Of a stretch of DNA of 64,000 nt, positions 1 to 10,254 are shown piece by piece; the stretch's first letter is position 1; each line of letters opens with the position of its first letter. A program made the position numbers and the translations under genes. The DNA is from Phocoena phocoena (lineage: Eukaryota > Chordata > Mammalia > Artiodactyla > Phocoenidae), in assembly GCF_963924675.1 (NCBI RefSeq), contig NC_089238.1, positions 43,604,879 to 43,668,878 of the forward strand, written 5' to 3'. The notes beneath the pieces were generated by a model. It worked only from the letters and a program-made list of their open reading frames with translations, made no database searches and was not told the DNA's origin.

Positions 1-139
1 ATAGGATATTTCCATAGTCACAAAATAATGTCCTCAAAAGATACTTATTAATTACAAAGCAAAAAACAGTAACCTGGCAGATAACCCCATAACCAAGTGA
101 TAAAAATAGCATCACCAGTAACAGAGCAAACTGACATCA

Positions 140-812
140 AGTGTATACTTATATGATGTACTGAGAAGGACACACTATCACTTCTGTGGGAATTTTGCCA
201 AAAATGCATACCTTGTATCTAATCATGAGGAAATATCAGATGAACCAAAAATGAGCATTGTCGTACAAAATAACAGACCAGTACTCCTCAAAAATACCCT
301 GAAAGTGGAAAAGACTGAAGAATTTCTCCATGTTAAAGGAGGCTAAAGAGATATGACAACTAAATGCAACAAATAACTTTAAATTGGGGCCTAGAAAGGA
401 AAAAAATTTTTTTTCTTTTACTATGAAGGACATTCATAGGACAGTGGATGAAATTTAAATAAGATATGTAGATTAGATAATAATATTATATCAATGTTAA
501 TTTCCTGACTTTGACAGCTTTTCTGTGGTTAAATAACAGAGTGTCTTTGTTTTTAGAAAATTTTCAGAAGTCATTGGAAAGGTAGTATGTGGGTACAAAT
601 ATCTATAGATGCATATAGATCTAGATACAAGTATGTATATACACAGAAGGAAAGAGAGAGAGGAGGGACAGAGAGGAAGAGGGAGGCTGAGAATTGTCAT
701 GCAAATGTGATAAAGTGGGAACATTTTGGCAATCTGGAATTCTTTTTACTAATTTCACAACTTTTCTGTAATTTTGAAACCATTTTTTAAGTTAAAAGAA
801 AATATATGTGGA
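140..812 (+). repeat. Old L1 LINE 3'-end fragment
   Basis: The segment follows the 3'-terminal untranslated layout of an old mammalian L1: a stretch with CATGACAACTAAATGCAA-like sequence near 352, TCAATGTTAATTTCCTG near 491, and a terminal part with CAACTTTTCTGTAA near 759 followed by an A-rich end. The interval 600-690 is an AT/AG-rich simple-repeat expansion inside it. No coding part remains. The subfamily (L1M class) is inferred, and the edges are approximate. The first 140 bases of the window hold nothing I recognise. Confidence 0.5.
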
Positions 813-1670
813 TTTGAAATTTTGATAGATTTTGTCAAATTACCTGCTCTAGAAACTGTACAAATATCCTCTCCTACCACTAGCAATGTTGCACTTGATA
901 TTTACAAAATACATTCACACATTGCACCGGAAAAATGTATTACTACTCCAGGAAATAGGCAAAGGTGTTTTCTCCCTTTTACATAACTGAAGTGTAGACA
1001 GTAAGACTAGTGGTTAAGAACACAGGATTTTGAAACAATACTTATATTTTATTTCACCCCAGTCAGACTGGCAAACATTATAAAGTTTGCAAATACTGAG
1101 CATTGGCAGAGATGTAAAGAAATGAAAGCTCTCGTAATCCCTTGGAGGGAGTATAATTTACTACAGTCATTTTGTACAACGATTTGGTAATATTTAACGA
1201 AATTGAAGACGTGCACATTCTGCAAGCCAGCGATTACACTTACAGCTGTACGTCCTAGAGAAGGGCTCACACATGTGTGTGCACAGACACGCACATACAC
1301 ACAGCCGTGTTCCCAGTAGTGGGACTTGTGATAGTGAAAAATGGGCGACAAACTAAATGTCCACCAAAAGAAGGATGCTTGGATCCATTACCATCTGTTT
1401 ATTACAATACAATAATTAAAAACAAAGAATTAGACCTATAATTTCAACATAGAAAAAGCTCAAAAGCAAATGTTGACTAAAGAAAGCAAACTGCAGAAGA
1501 ATGTGTACCCTTTCTGTGTATTTTTTAGAGTGTTATGTAATTGTTGGTGAACATACTCACATACATGTAAGAAAGTATAAAATCTTTCCGAGGGAGGATA
1601 TGGCTTCAGTAGAACTGTTATTTGGGGGAAGAAAGTGAGAGGAACAGGAATTAAAAAGTCCAAAAGGGAG

Positions 1671-1877
1671 GGGCTTCCCTGGTGGCACAGTGGTTGAGAG
1701 TCCGCCTGCCGATGCAGGGGACACGGGTTCGTGCCCCGGTCCGGGAAGATCCCGCAGGCCACGGAGCGGCTGGGCCCGTGAGCCATGGCCGCTGAGCCTG
1801 TGCGTCCGGAGCCTGTGCTCCTCAACGGGAGAGGCCACAACAGTGAGGGGCCCGCGTACTGCAAAAAAAAAAAAAAA
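1671..1877 (+). mobile_element. CHR-type tRNA-derived SINE, short young form
   Basis: A complete short CHR SINE: a tRNA-like head (GGCTTCCCTGGTGGCACAGT), an RNA polymerase III B box (GGTTCGTGCCC), a GC-rich body and an A14-15 tail. It is flanked by an 18-bp target-site duplication, 1653-1670 and 1873-1890, with one mismatch. Many CpGs survive, which suggests a fairly recent insertion. Such SINEs encode no protein and are moved by L1 machinery. The apparent reading frames through it are chance frames shared by every copy. Confidence 0.95.
1683..1736 (+). promoter_or_regulatory. Internal Pol III promoter (A and B boxes) of the SINE
   Basis: The A box TGGCACAGTGG at 1683-1693 matches TRGCNNAGYGG, and the B box GGTTCGTGCCC at 1726-1736 differs from GGTTCGANNCC at one place. 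The spacing of about 33 bases is usual for tRNA-derived SINEs. Both boxes are seen in the sequence; present-day transcription is not shown. Confidence 0.65.
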
Positions 1878-2071
1878 GTCCAAAAGAGAGATTCATCTGT
1901 ATTTGTAACATTTTATTGCCAAAAAATAAATATAAAGCAGAGATGAAAAAATATTAAAAATTGTAAAATTGGGGTGCATAGTACATAGGTATTTATTAGA
2001 TTATTCTGTGTACTTTTCTGATGGGTTAGAATATATCAATAGGAAAGAAAGAATAGGAAATAATAAACATG

Positions 2072-2291
2072 TGCCTTGAAGGCAAATAATCCTGGGTTCA
2101 AATCTCCTCCAGCACTTACCAGTTGTGTAGTATTAGGTGGTTTCCTTAACATCTCTGGACCTCAGTTTCACCGTGTGTAAAATGGGAATGATATTGCTTG
2201 CTTTGAAAGGCTGGTGTCAAGACTGAATGTGATGATGTGTATAAAGCCCCAGCATTGTGCCCCAATAGGTGCTCAAAAATAGTAGTTATTA
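2072..2291 (+). repeat. MIR SINE
   Basis: Near full-length MIR in forward orientation. It has TGGGTTCAAATC near 2093, the core AGTTGTGTAGTATTAGG, CCTCAGTTTCACCGTGTGTA, AAAATGGGAATGAT, and an end resembling GGTGCTCAAAAATAGTAGTT. Divergence is high, as expected for this ancient mammalian family. Confidence 0.85.
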
Positions 2292-2299
2292 CTGTAATT

Positions 2300-2525
2300 C
2301 AGTGTGGTTCTCAACCGGGGACAGTCCCTGCCCCCTGGGAGACATTCGGCAATGTCTGGAGACATTGCCACAGATATGGGGCTGGGGAGATGCTAATGCC
2401 ATCTAGTTGGTAGAGGCCATGTTTGCTACTGAACATCCTCCAATGCACAGGATAGTTCCCCCTACTCCCACAACAAAGAATTATTCAGCTCCAAATCTCA
2501 ATAGTGTTGAGGCTTAGAAACCCTG
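2300..2525. mobile_element. MER5A non-autonomous hAT DNA transposon
   Basis: The 5' end CAGTGTGGTTCTCAACCGGG and the 3' end TTGAGGCTTAGAAACCCTG form the imperfect terminal inverted repeats of MER5A. The middle (CATTCGGCAATGTCTGGAGA, then GCACAGGATAGTTCCCC, then CAACAAAGAATTATTCAGC) follows the family closely. Length is about 226 bp. It encodes no transposase. I could not find a clean 8-bp target duplication. Confidence 0.85.
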
Positions 2526-2704
2526 CTGTAGCCCAAGGTCATCCAGAACTTGAACCAGGCCTCAAGTGGAATTGAATGTTTTTGCCTCTAAAACATATAT
2601 AGTTATTAGACCGTGATCTATTAAGTTATTAGAGTAACTGGTGATGGATATTTACTCTCCTTCTAGCCAATCAGCTTCACATTAGGTAAAACTTAATATG
2701 TCAC

Positions 2705-2776
2705 TGAGCAGAACAAAGGCTGGGCATATAGAAGGTCTTCATAAATATGTTTTGAATGAATGAGTCAATCAGTCCT
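2705..2776 (+). repeat. L2 LINE 3' end
   Basis: GGCTGGGCATATAGAAGG, then TTCATAAATATGTTTTGAAT and GAATGAGT match the standard L2 terminus (GCACATAGTAGG, then CAATAAATATTTGTTGAATG). Only the last 70 or so bases are recognisable. Confidence 0.6.
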
Positions 2777-3540
2777 TTAATGAATGAGTGCAACCTCTTA
2801 AATCGTGAAGATCTAGTCACTATTCTTGACATGATTTCTCTATTTCCCATTCATTTAAAATGAGGACCTGCTCGTTATTATTTTCTTATATAAAGAGAAG
2901 AACCAAAAAACAAATGAGTCAGAAGTTCTCAGAGCCTTGTAGCCCATCTCAGAGGGGTCCTCTAACAACTCTGGGCTATTCTTCCAATGGTCCTTGTCAG
3001 GACACCTCTGGAATTTGCTAAGATACACAACTTTTCAGCTTCAACTGATCATGGCCACACAAAGTAAAGTGAGGAATTGACCTAAAGATGGCGAGAGTAA
3101 TCATGACACTTAAATTTGACTTGATTCTAGCACAGCTTGTGGAAAGCACTTATTATTCTTCTGCTGAAGCATCAGGACTACATACAATTTCTTGCAACTC
3201 TTTACTTTCGCTTTATCCTAGGCACCGATTTGGGAACCCAGACGCTGTGGTTGCTCAGAGGACGACTTTGAATCCCTGCTGTCATCTTCTTCATAGAGAG
3301 GGTAAGTACCACTTCTTTCTGAACTCATTTTTTCTAATGTTTGCTTTGGCGTCCCTGAAGCTCTCCACCATTTGGTTCAAAAGCTTTAAAAATTTCCGAA
3401 ATAATACAGACATGTTCTACTTTCTCCTTATGTGCATATGTGTCCAACAGGACTTGAAGGAGAAGAAAGTGACCAAACCACACAGTATAGTGAATACAAA
3501 AGGCACTAAGACTAGACTTTGCTTCTCGTCTTAACTTTCC
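2777..3540. other. Unassigned sequence with a possible isolated exon
   Basis: No interspersed repeat is recognised. A 148-codon open frame runs from 3088 to 3534 on the + strand, but its product resembles no family I know and has no domain. Inside it lie a good 3' splice-site-like sequence ending at 3221 and a strong 5' splice-site-like GTAAGT at 3302. See the finding on a possible exon at 3222-3301. Confidence 0.4.
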
Positions 3541-3665
3541 ACTTATAACTGGCTGTGTGACCTTGAGAAGGTTACTTAATCCCTCAATTTCTTCATCTTC
3601 AAAATGAGAAATTTGGGCTGGATTATTCTGAAGGTGTTTCCCTAAACTCTTTAATATTGTGCTCA
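3540..3665 (+). repeat. MIR-family SINE fragment (MIR3-like)
   Basis: GGCTGTGTGACCTTGAGAAG, then TTACTTAATCCCTCAATTTC and ATCTTCAAAATGAGAAATTT match the MIR core. The following GGGCTGGATTATTCTGAAGG resembles the MIR3-type 3' part rather than the standard MIR tail. Confidence 0.6.
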
Positions 3666-3694
3666 TGTAGAGATTGAAAAGCGCTGATTTAAAG

Positions 3695-3880
3695 CAGTTA
3701 CTTCCAAAATATAATGGGCAATCCTTCTGCTTCTATCCCTGGAGTGTTTACTAAAAATGTACCTTCCCAAGCCCCTTCCAGATCCACCAAGTGAGAATCT
3801 TGAGGCTGAAGAGCAGAAATCTGTCTTTTTAACAAACTCTTGGGGTGAATTGGATGCACAGTAATGTTCGACAGTCATTG
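3695..3880. mobile_element. MER20 non-autonomous hAT DNA transposon
   Basis: A diverged MER20 copy: AGTGTTTACTAAAAATGTA corresponds to the internal TTGTTAGAAATGCA segment, TTTTTAACAAACTCTTGGGG to the TTTTAACAAG segment, and GGATGCACAGTAATGTTCGA plus CAGTCATTG to the terminal repeat. About 186 bp, with no coding capacity. A second MER20 lies in the 11.0-11.2 kb L1. Confidence 0.75.
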
Positions 3881-5209
3881 CCCTAACTACTGAAAGCGTC
3901 ATTCTGGTCACATGTACATCCACTTCCGGGAGACGTGATGAGCTAGTTCTGAGCCAGGCAGAAACTGGCTGGGATCGTCTTGTATTTGCAGTAGCATTAA
4001 CAAGGGCAGCATCTGATGGCTGTTTCGCCCTTTGGTTCTTGACTCTGGACCTTCCCTTTGGCACAGTCCTCCACTCAGTGGTTCATTGGCCAGATCTAGG
4101 TGTCTTGTGTAGGCTTCTTGGCTCTCCTCACCTCGGCTGCAACTGAATGAGAGTAAAATCCTTTAGGAAATGATGGTAAAAGGATAGAATGTGCTCCTAG
4201 ACTCTATTAAAACGAGATCTTGTCAGTCTTCTCGCTCCCAGAGATTTCATGGTCATCACCTCCTCATTTGCGATAGGCTTCGCCGTTCGTCTTGTTCCCA
4301 AGGGTGTCATCACTGTAAAATGACTGAGTGGATGTGGGTTGAGCTAAATCATGTTTGTATGTGGAACCAAGGTGGCAGACTCCTAGAGAGAAGGCACCGG
4401 TCCAGAGATCCCATATGAGATAGTACCAGACTGTGCTCAGAGATCTGGACCATGAATCAGAAAAGCATTCAGACTGTGCTATAGTTTGATTCTGTTGCCA
4501 ATACAGGGTATGTGCCATTTCAGGCTTTCTGTGTTGTGTGCCTAAATCCTCAAGGAATCACAGGCACCCCTAAAGAGACGTATGTCTTAAAGGAAAACAA
4601 AATCCTGGCTTTGACATACAAACAGGGTCTCCCAATACTGCCTACAGAGACTCCGCACCAGGATCAGACTAATTTCTCAGTGGGGTGACCATTGCTCTTC
4701 TCTAGAGCTTCAGCAGATGCTATTTTCTGGCATCAAATAAAGGGAATTGGAGTTTAAGAACGCAGTGTCGCTGCTGTCTGCTGTGAGTCAGACGTAAAAC
4801 TCTCCTCCCAAATCACAGGCAAGACATTGTGTGTGATGTGTTAGGGAAAGTACTAACAAGCGCCCCTTCCTGAGAGAACCACTGGCCCATAAAGAGTGTT
4901 CCAGACAACACCACTGCTGGCTGCGGATGGAGGTGGGCTTTATTTGATTTGGGTTTGATTTATTTGTTTGCCTTGCTTCTAGAACAGCATCACTTGGGTT
5001 TAATGTCTCGAATACTGAATCCAATACTTCTAGGTTCACTGACTTGTTATTATTTAGCATTTATGAAGTATATGTCGATGCACTTGGTGCTTTACAATGA
5101 CTCGTAAAAAGGCATGATCCTGGCCATTGAGCATAAGGTTGCTACCGTTTGAATTACTGCCTGTGTGGAAATGATCACAGGACAAATCTGGATATCCTTT
5201 GTCCCCTAA
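3881..5209. other. Unassigned intergenic or intronic sequence
   Basis: I see no gene, RNA gene or clear repeat. Small frames on both strands (for example 4191-4418 + and 4264-4518 -) overlap each other and have no recognisable product. A short stretch near 5060-5150 faintly recalls an old repeat, but the support is too weak to name it. Confidence 0.4.
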
Positions 5210-5224
5210 ACAACTAGATATTCT

Positions 5225-5586
5225 TTTCCTTTTTAAAAAAAAAATATTTATTTATTTATTTATGGCTGCGTTGGGTCTTCATTGCTGAGTGCGGACTTTC
5301 TCTAGTTGTGGCGAGCGGGGGCTACTCTTCATTGCGGTGCGCAGGCTTCTCATTGCGGTGGCTTCTCTTGTTGTGGAGCACGGGCTCTAGGCACGTGGGA
5401 TTCAGTAGTTGTGACATTCAGGCTCAGTAGTTGTGGCTCGCAGGCTCTAGAGCGCAGGCTCAGTAGTTGTGGCGCATGGGCTTAGTTGCTCCGCGGCATG
5501 TGGGATCTCCCTGGACCAGGGCTTGAACCCGTGTCCCCGGCATTGGCAGGCGGATTCTTAACCACTGCGCCGCCAGGGAAGTCCCC
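5225..5586 (-). mobile_element. CHR-type SINE, long form
   Basis: In reverse orientation: the A-rich tail reads as T/ATTT at the left, and the tRNA-like head (ACCACTGCGCCGCCAGGGAA) lies at the right. The body carries the long-form AGTAGTTGTGGC-type internal repeats. A 15-bp target-site duplication flanks it at 5210-5224 and 5587-5601 (one mismatch). It is more decayed than the short-form copies, so probably an older insertion. Confidence 0.95.
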
Positions 5587-5723
5587 ACAACTATATATTC
5601 TGGTTCCCTGTTACACCTGAGCCCAGGCAGAGGAGTGGTAGCTGCTGCTGCTGCTGTGTTGATGTTAGTGTCCTCATAACTCGGTGTCTAGCTCCTGACG
5701 CTTAGGAAACGCTTAGCAAACAT

Positions 5724-5771
5724 CCATGGATGGATAGATGGAGGAGTTGATGGATAGGTGGATGGATGGAG
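5724..5771 (+). repeat. Imperfect (GGAT)n-type microsatellite
   Basis: A run of GGAT/GATG units with several substitutions. Nothing else is recognised between 5602 and about 6000. Confidence 0.6.
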
Positions 5772-5999
5772 AGCTCTCTCGTCAGTGGACATCTGTAATT
5801 TTCTGTTTGTCCCTCCACCCATGGCTTTATTTATGCATTTCACAAACCTTGTGGTTATAGAACTGGCTGACCTGGAAGGAAGGGAACTGTTTCTTCTTCA
5901 GTGGCTTTTGGCAGTGAAGATGAGATCAATGTATCTGTGAGGTGAACAGAAACGTAATGAGAAACTGATTACTCCACTGGCTTTTTCCCCTGGGTCTAT

Positions 6000-6970
6000 G
6001 AACATTGGCTCCTTTGTCCTAAACTCAACTTTCCCCTGATCCTTCTATCCCTTTGAGCTGTCCTCATACAGCTCTCCTTTCCTCATTATCAAACCTCTTG
6101 AGAGATGTTTCTGTACCTGCTGCTTCCTCCCCTTTCTGACCAGACACACATCCTCTGACCCCTCTCCTTCCCCACCAGTCAGTTGAAGCTGCTTCCTCAC
6201 AGGTCTGTATTGTTGAACCCAATGCCTCGCCTTGGGTCTCCCCTTCCACCTTGTCTGTCACCCCTCATTCTCCACTTTTTCTCTTCCCTTGGCTTCTAGG
6301 TCACGCTGCCCTCATGCCTCCTCCTGTCTTTCTGACCTCATCGTTTCTGACCTCTCTTCTTATTATCTCTTAATGTTGCCCCAGATTCTCTCTTCATCAC
6401 TCTTGCTGTGACTCCACCTTCTCTCCCTTCACATTCTTTGTCATTTTCATGATTAATACTCCACGCTCTGCAGAGTCTCTCCATCGCCAGCTCTAATTCC
6501 CTCTCAAGCTTAAATTCCCAGACACGGTCCCTGTACATCTTGCCAGAGCTTCAAATTCTGTGCCTGCACTTCCCCCCTGTATTCTCTTCTCCTCTGGGCT
6601 TTGCTCTTTCTCTTAATGAGACTCCATTCTGTCTGTCATTCGGGTTGGAATCTTGTATCAACTTGGCCCTTCATATCCATTACTCTGTCTGTCCTTCCTC
6701 CACAGAGTCTCTCCCAGCCTCTCTGTGCCCACAGTCCCTGCTCAGCTCCAGCCCTCGCTGCCTGTCCATGTGGTCGTATCGACACCTCTAAATCAGCCTT
6801 TCCACCTTGAGTCTTTTCTCCTTCCAGGCCGTAATAGTCACAATGGCAATTTTATTTTCCTAAAAGCATAGCTTTCATTATGTCCCATTTGTGCTGAAAA
6901 ACCTTTGATGGCTGTACATTGAGTATTCAACTCCTTCCTGCCCAGGAGCTAAAAATAATCTCCTCCCAAC
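6000..6970 (+). repeat. Degenerate L2 LINE, ORF2 3' region
   Basis: A pyrimidine-rich block that follows the L2 ORF2 end in order: a segment around 6490-6545 like the L2 CCAGCTCTAATTCC region, then TTTATTTTCCTAAAAGCATA, GTCCCATTTGTGCTG and AAAACCTTTGATGGCTGTAC near 6840-6920. The reading frame is destroyed. The C/T richness produces three overlapping chance frames at 6540-6871 that should not be called genes. The left half is uncertain. Confidence 0.5.
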
Positions 6971-7221
6971 TAAACTGCCTTGTTTTGTTTTGTTTTTTCT
7001 ACATATCTTTTTTTTTTAGTACTTATTACTAACTGATTACTAACCAGCTAGTTCTCTAAGCTCATTTCCCTACCCCTCACTGACCCCCAAAGAAATAAAG
7101 ATGTGTGTGTGTTTTACTCTTGTTTCTAACTTATTCCTGTGTGTTTTCACCTGGAGTAGCTAGTCTCCCAGAAAGGACGTAAAGTAGAGCATTCTGTTGG
7201 GTTCCACACTTAAATAGGGCT

Positions 7222-7465
7222 CATGGTGTGTGACTAAGAGCGAGGCTCTGGGGGTCATTCTGCCTGGGTTCAGATCCTGTCATCTTGAACATGTAATTTA
7301 TGTCCCTGAGGCTTGGTTTCCTCACCTATAACATAGGCTAATAATTGTATGTATGCCATAGGATTATTATGGTGACTAAATGAGGTAATGCACAGAAGAG
7401 GTTTAGAGCCACACTTGTCACCTAGCAGTGCTCAGTGTTAGCTGTTGTTATTTTCATCATCGTTA
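7222..7465 (+). repeat. MIR SINE
   Basis: Full-length-like MIR: GCCTGGGTTCAGATCCTGTC, then GAGGCTTGGTTTCCTCACCT, AGGCTAATAATTGTATG, and an end with GTGCTCAGTGTTAGCTGTTG. Position and order match the family throughout. Confidence 0.85.
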
Positions 7466-7728
7466 TTGTTTTATCACACTTGCAGCATGGCGTTATCTAC
7501 AGCTTAATTATTCACTGTTTGGCACAAGAGACTAACTTGGGAATTATACACAACTGGTGAATTAATATCCTGAGTACTCCCACTAAGACAGCAGGCTAAT
7601 AATTTTTGGTACTTTAGATAACCCATGATGGGTCCCAAAGGATCCTGAAATCAAGAGCCTACATTTTCCCTAGTAAGAATGAACTTTTTTTTTTTTTTTT
7701 GAGTTTTATCTGTCTGTAATTTAACGTA

Positions 7729-7984
7729 GCAGCTTCCCCAGCTAGAGAGCTGGAAGTTGAACTGAAGAATGAAGGAAAGTCCTGCTGACACAGAAAATCT
7801 CTGGTTCATCACACATGAGGTAACACGCATGTCTCAGCTTGTAGATGAGACCAAGGACCTGGCAAAGGTGGCAAAAGACCAACTGTAGGAAGAAAAAAGG
7901 GCTATCTTAGAGGAAGTTTTTAAAAAGCAATGTGAAATATAGAAGTTGATTCTAAAAAATAAAGACATTAAAATGAGGGTTAAA
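7729..7984 (+). pseudogene. Possible decayed coiled-coil coding remnant
   Basis: Read from ATG at 7769 the frame is open for 39 codons to TAG at 7886, then continues to TAG at 7940 and on to the L1 tail at 7985. It encodes a Lys/Glu/Leu/Gln-rich, helix-prone stretch (for example DETKDLAKVAKDQL). Both stops are one C-to-T change from CAG. Another frame, 7729-7788, gives a similar acidic/basic helical stretch that would join by a one-base shift. This could be a fragment of an old retrocopy, but purine-rich DNA can imitate coiled coils. No family is recognised. Confidence 0.25.
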
Positions 7985-8103
7985 ACTGTTCAGGTAGGTG
8001 GTTGTATAACATTGTGAATGTAATTAATGCCACTGAATTATACACTTAAAAATGATTACAATGGCAAATTTTATGTTATATATATTTTATATAATAAAAA
8101 AGT
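7985..8103 (+). repeat. L1 LINE 3' end fragment
   Basis: GGTGGTTGTATAACATTGTG, then TAATTAATGCCACTGAATTA, TACACTTAAAAATGATTA and GGCAAATTTTATGTTATA are the typical 3' end of an old mammalian L1, followed by an A-rich end. Confidence 0.75.
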
Positions 8104-8832
8104 AATCAATACACACAACAAAAAGGCTAGACAGCTAAAAGTTATAATACTATTTTTATTTGAGAAATGTATTTCCATATGACAGAGATGTTTAAGTCAG
8201 ATTGGTGTCCATTAAGTACCTACTGTTTATAAGCACCATGCTTGGCACATCATACTATGATAAGTAGCTATATTTTATGCATTAGTATTGAAGTCTTTAT
8301 CACTGCTAATGAAAGAATGATATCATACACGAAAGAGTAAATGGACATTAATGCAATCATCACAGACTTGTGGACAAAGGACATCTATCTTAGTTAAAAG
8401 AAAAAATTAGCTTCAAAATTGTCTGAAAAGTATCTTCTGCTTTAAACACTGAAGAATGAGCCAGCTAGCTCCTGTATTATCATTATGATGCATAAAAGAA
8501 CCGATGTGTTCTTTTTTTCCCACCTAACCCTGCATTAATTCAGTCTAACAACAATCACTGAAGAGGAGTGCAAATAAACAACAAAGTCTCTCGTAAGTGA
8601 CAGCAGATCCTTGGGTCATGTGGTGGCATCAAGCTCACTCACTGAGAACTGGTACAACTTCCTGGTTGCTTTTGAACTCTTCCTCATATTTAGGGAGAGG
8701 AAGGGTCAGTGACTCTGGCTGATGTAAATGATCATCTTAGAGTCTGTTCCTAGTTGTCTTTCCCCAGTTGGAAGACAGGAAAAAAAAAAAAAAAAGAATA
8801 AGAGCAAAAGTAGTGATAGAACAGACAGCTTC
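8104..8832. other. Unassigned AT-rich sequence
   Basis: No gene or secure repeat. An A-rich run at about 8780-8796 stands shortly before the L1 at 8833. The segment near 8200-8260 faintly resembles the shared part of old MIR/L2 ends, but too weakly to call. Confidence 0.4.
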
Positions 8833-9055
8833 TTTTTTTTTCTTTTATTTTTGAATTTTCTTTTTTTTTTATACAGCAGATTCTTATTAGTCATCAATTT
8901 TATACACATCAGTGTATACATGCCAATCCCAATCGCCCAATTCATCACACCACCACCACCACCACCCCGCCGCTTTCCCCCCTTGGTGTCCATATGTTTG
9001 TTCTCATCTGTGTCTCTATTTCTGCCCTGCAAACCAGTTCATCTGTACCATTTTT

Positions 9056-10040
9056 CTAGGTTCCACATATATGCGTTAATATACGATATTGTTTTTTCTG
9101 TTTCTGACTTACTTCACTCTGTATGACAGTCTCTAGATCCATCCACGCCTCAACAAATGACCCAATATCGTTCCTTTTTATGGCTGAGTAATATTCCATT
9201 GTATATATGTACCACATCTTTATCCATTCACCTGTCGATGGGCATTTCGGTTGCTTCCGTGACCTGGCTATTGTAAATAGTGCTGCGATGAACACTGGAG
9301 TGTATGTGTCTTTTTGAATTATGGTTTTCTCTGAGTATATTGCCCAGTAATAAGATTGCTGGGTCATATGGTAATTCTATTTTTAGTTTTTTCAGGAACC
9401 TCCATACTGTTCTCCGTAGTGGCTGTATCAATTTACATTCCCACCAACAGTGCAAGAGTGTTCCCTTTTCTCCACACCCTCTCCAGCATTTGTTGTTTGT
9501 AGATTTCCTGATGATGTCCATTCTAACTGGTGTGAGGTGATACCTCATCGTAGTTTTGATTTGCATTTCTCTAATAATTAGTGATGTTGAGCAGCTTTCC
9601 ATGTGCTTCTTGGCCATCTGTATGTCTTCTTTGGAGAAATGTTTATTTAGGTCTTCTGCCCATTTTTGGATTAGGTTGTTTGGTTTTTTATTAATATTGA
9701 GCTGCATGAGCTGTTTATATATTTTGGAGATTAATCCTTTGTCTGTTGATTTATTTGCAAATAATTTCTCCCATTCTGAGGGTTGTCTTTTTGTCTTGTT
9801 TATGGTTTCCTTTGAGGTGCAAAAGCTTTGAAGTTTCATTAGGTCCCATTTGTTTATTTTTGTTTTTATTTCCATTACTCTAGGAGGTGGATCAAAAAAG
9901 ATCTTGCTGTGATTTATGTCAAAGTGTGTTCTTCCTATGTTTTCCTCTAAGAGTTTTATAGTATCCGGTCTTACATTTAAGTCTCTAATCCATTCTGAGT
10001 TTATTTTTGTGTATAGTGTTAGGGAGTGTTCTAATTTCAT
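9056..10040 (-). pseudogene. L1 ORF2 protein, C-terminal part, frameshifted
   Basis: Two overlapping minus-strand frames encode the end of the L1 ORF2 protein: 9228-10040 (270 codons) and 9056-9367 (103 codons). The first holds the Cys-rich region with the order C-x3-C-x7-H-x4-C ([18 protein letters not shown]) that follows the reverse transcriptase domain, and then [15 protein letters not shown]. The frame shifts near 9340, after which the second frame gives the family's normal end (MWYIYTMEYYSAIKRN). Upstream, the frame runs into the nested SINE at 10047. The endonuclease and the reverse transcriptase catalytic motif are absent. Confidence 0.9.
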
Positions 10041-10046
10041 TCTTTT

Positions 10047-10254
10047 TTTTTTTTTTTTTTTTTGCTGTACGCGGGCCTCTCACTGTTGTGGCCTCTCCCG
10101 TTGCGGAGCACAGGCTCCGGACGTGCAGGCTCAGTGACCATGGCTCATGGGCCCAGCCACTCCACGGCATGCGGGATCCTCCCGGACCGGGGCATGAACC
10201 CGTGTCCCCTGCATCGGCAGGCGGACTCTCAACCACTGCGCCACCAGGGAAGCC
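10047..10254 (-). mobile_element. CHR-type SINE, short young form, nested in L1
   Basis: Reverse-oriented short CHR SINE with an approximately T18 end at the left and the head GCGCCACCAGGGAAGC at the right. It is flanked by a perfect 16-bp target-site duplication, CTAATTTCATTCTTTT at 10031-10046 and 10255-10270. The duplicated sequence is L1 ORF2 antisense sequence, which proves insertion into the already resident L1. Confidence 0.97.

Larger units (their letters stand above)
1040..2055 (+). mobile_element. Old L1 LINE, ORF2 end plus 3'UTR, split by a SINE
   Basis: From about 1060 the sequence reads like the end of a decayed L1 ORF2 (CAGACTGGCAAACATTATAA, then GGAGGGAGTATAATTTACTA, then ATGTCCACCAAAAG). 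It passes into a 3'UTR that continues on both sides of the CHR SINE at 1671-1877 and ends with TTATTAGATTATTCTGTGTA and an A-rich tail. Many stops and indels exclude function. The host element is clearly older than the SINE, because the SINE target-site duplication lies within the L1 3'UTR. Confidence 0.65.

Noticed and set aside
1690..1908. Arg/Pro/Gly-rich frames of 60-134 codons in the short CHR SINEs (also at 9985-10355, 15544-15956 and 45558-46046)
   Set aside because: The same peptides recur in every copy because they are frames through a SINE. No codon constraint is expected.
3088..3534. 148-codon + frame
   Set aside because: No recognisable domain or family. Kept only as a possible exon on splice-site grounds.
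8706..9126. Lys- and Phe-rich frames on both strands around the L1 tail
   Set aside because: They are translations of the poly-A tail and L1 3'UTR.
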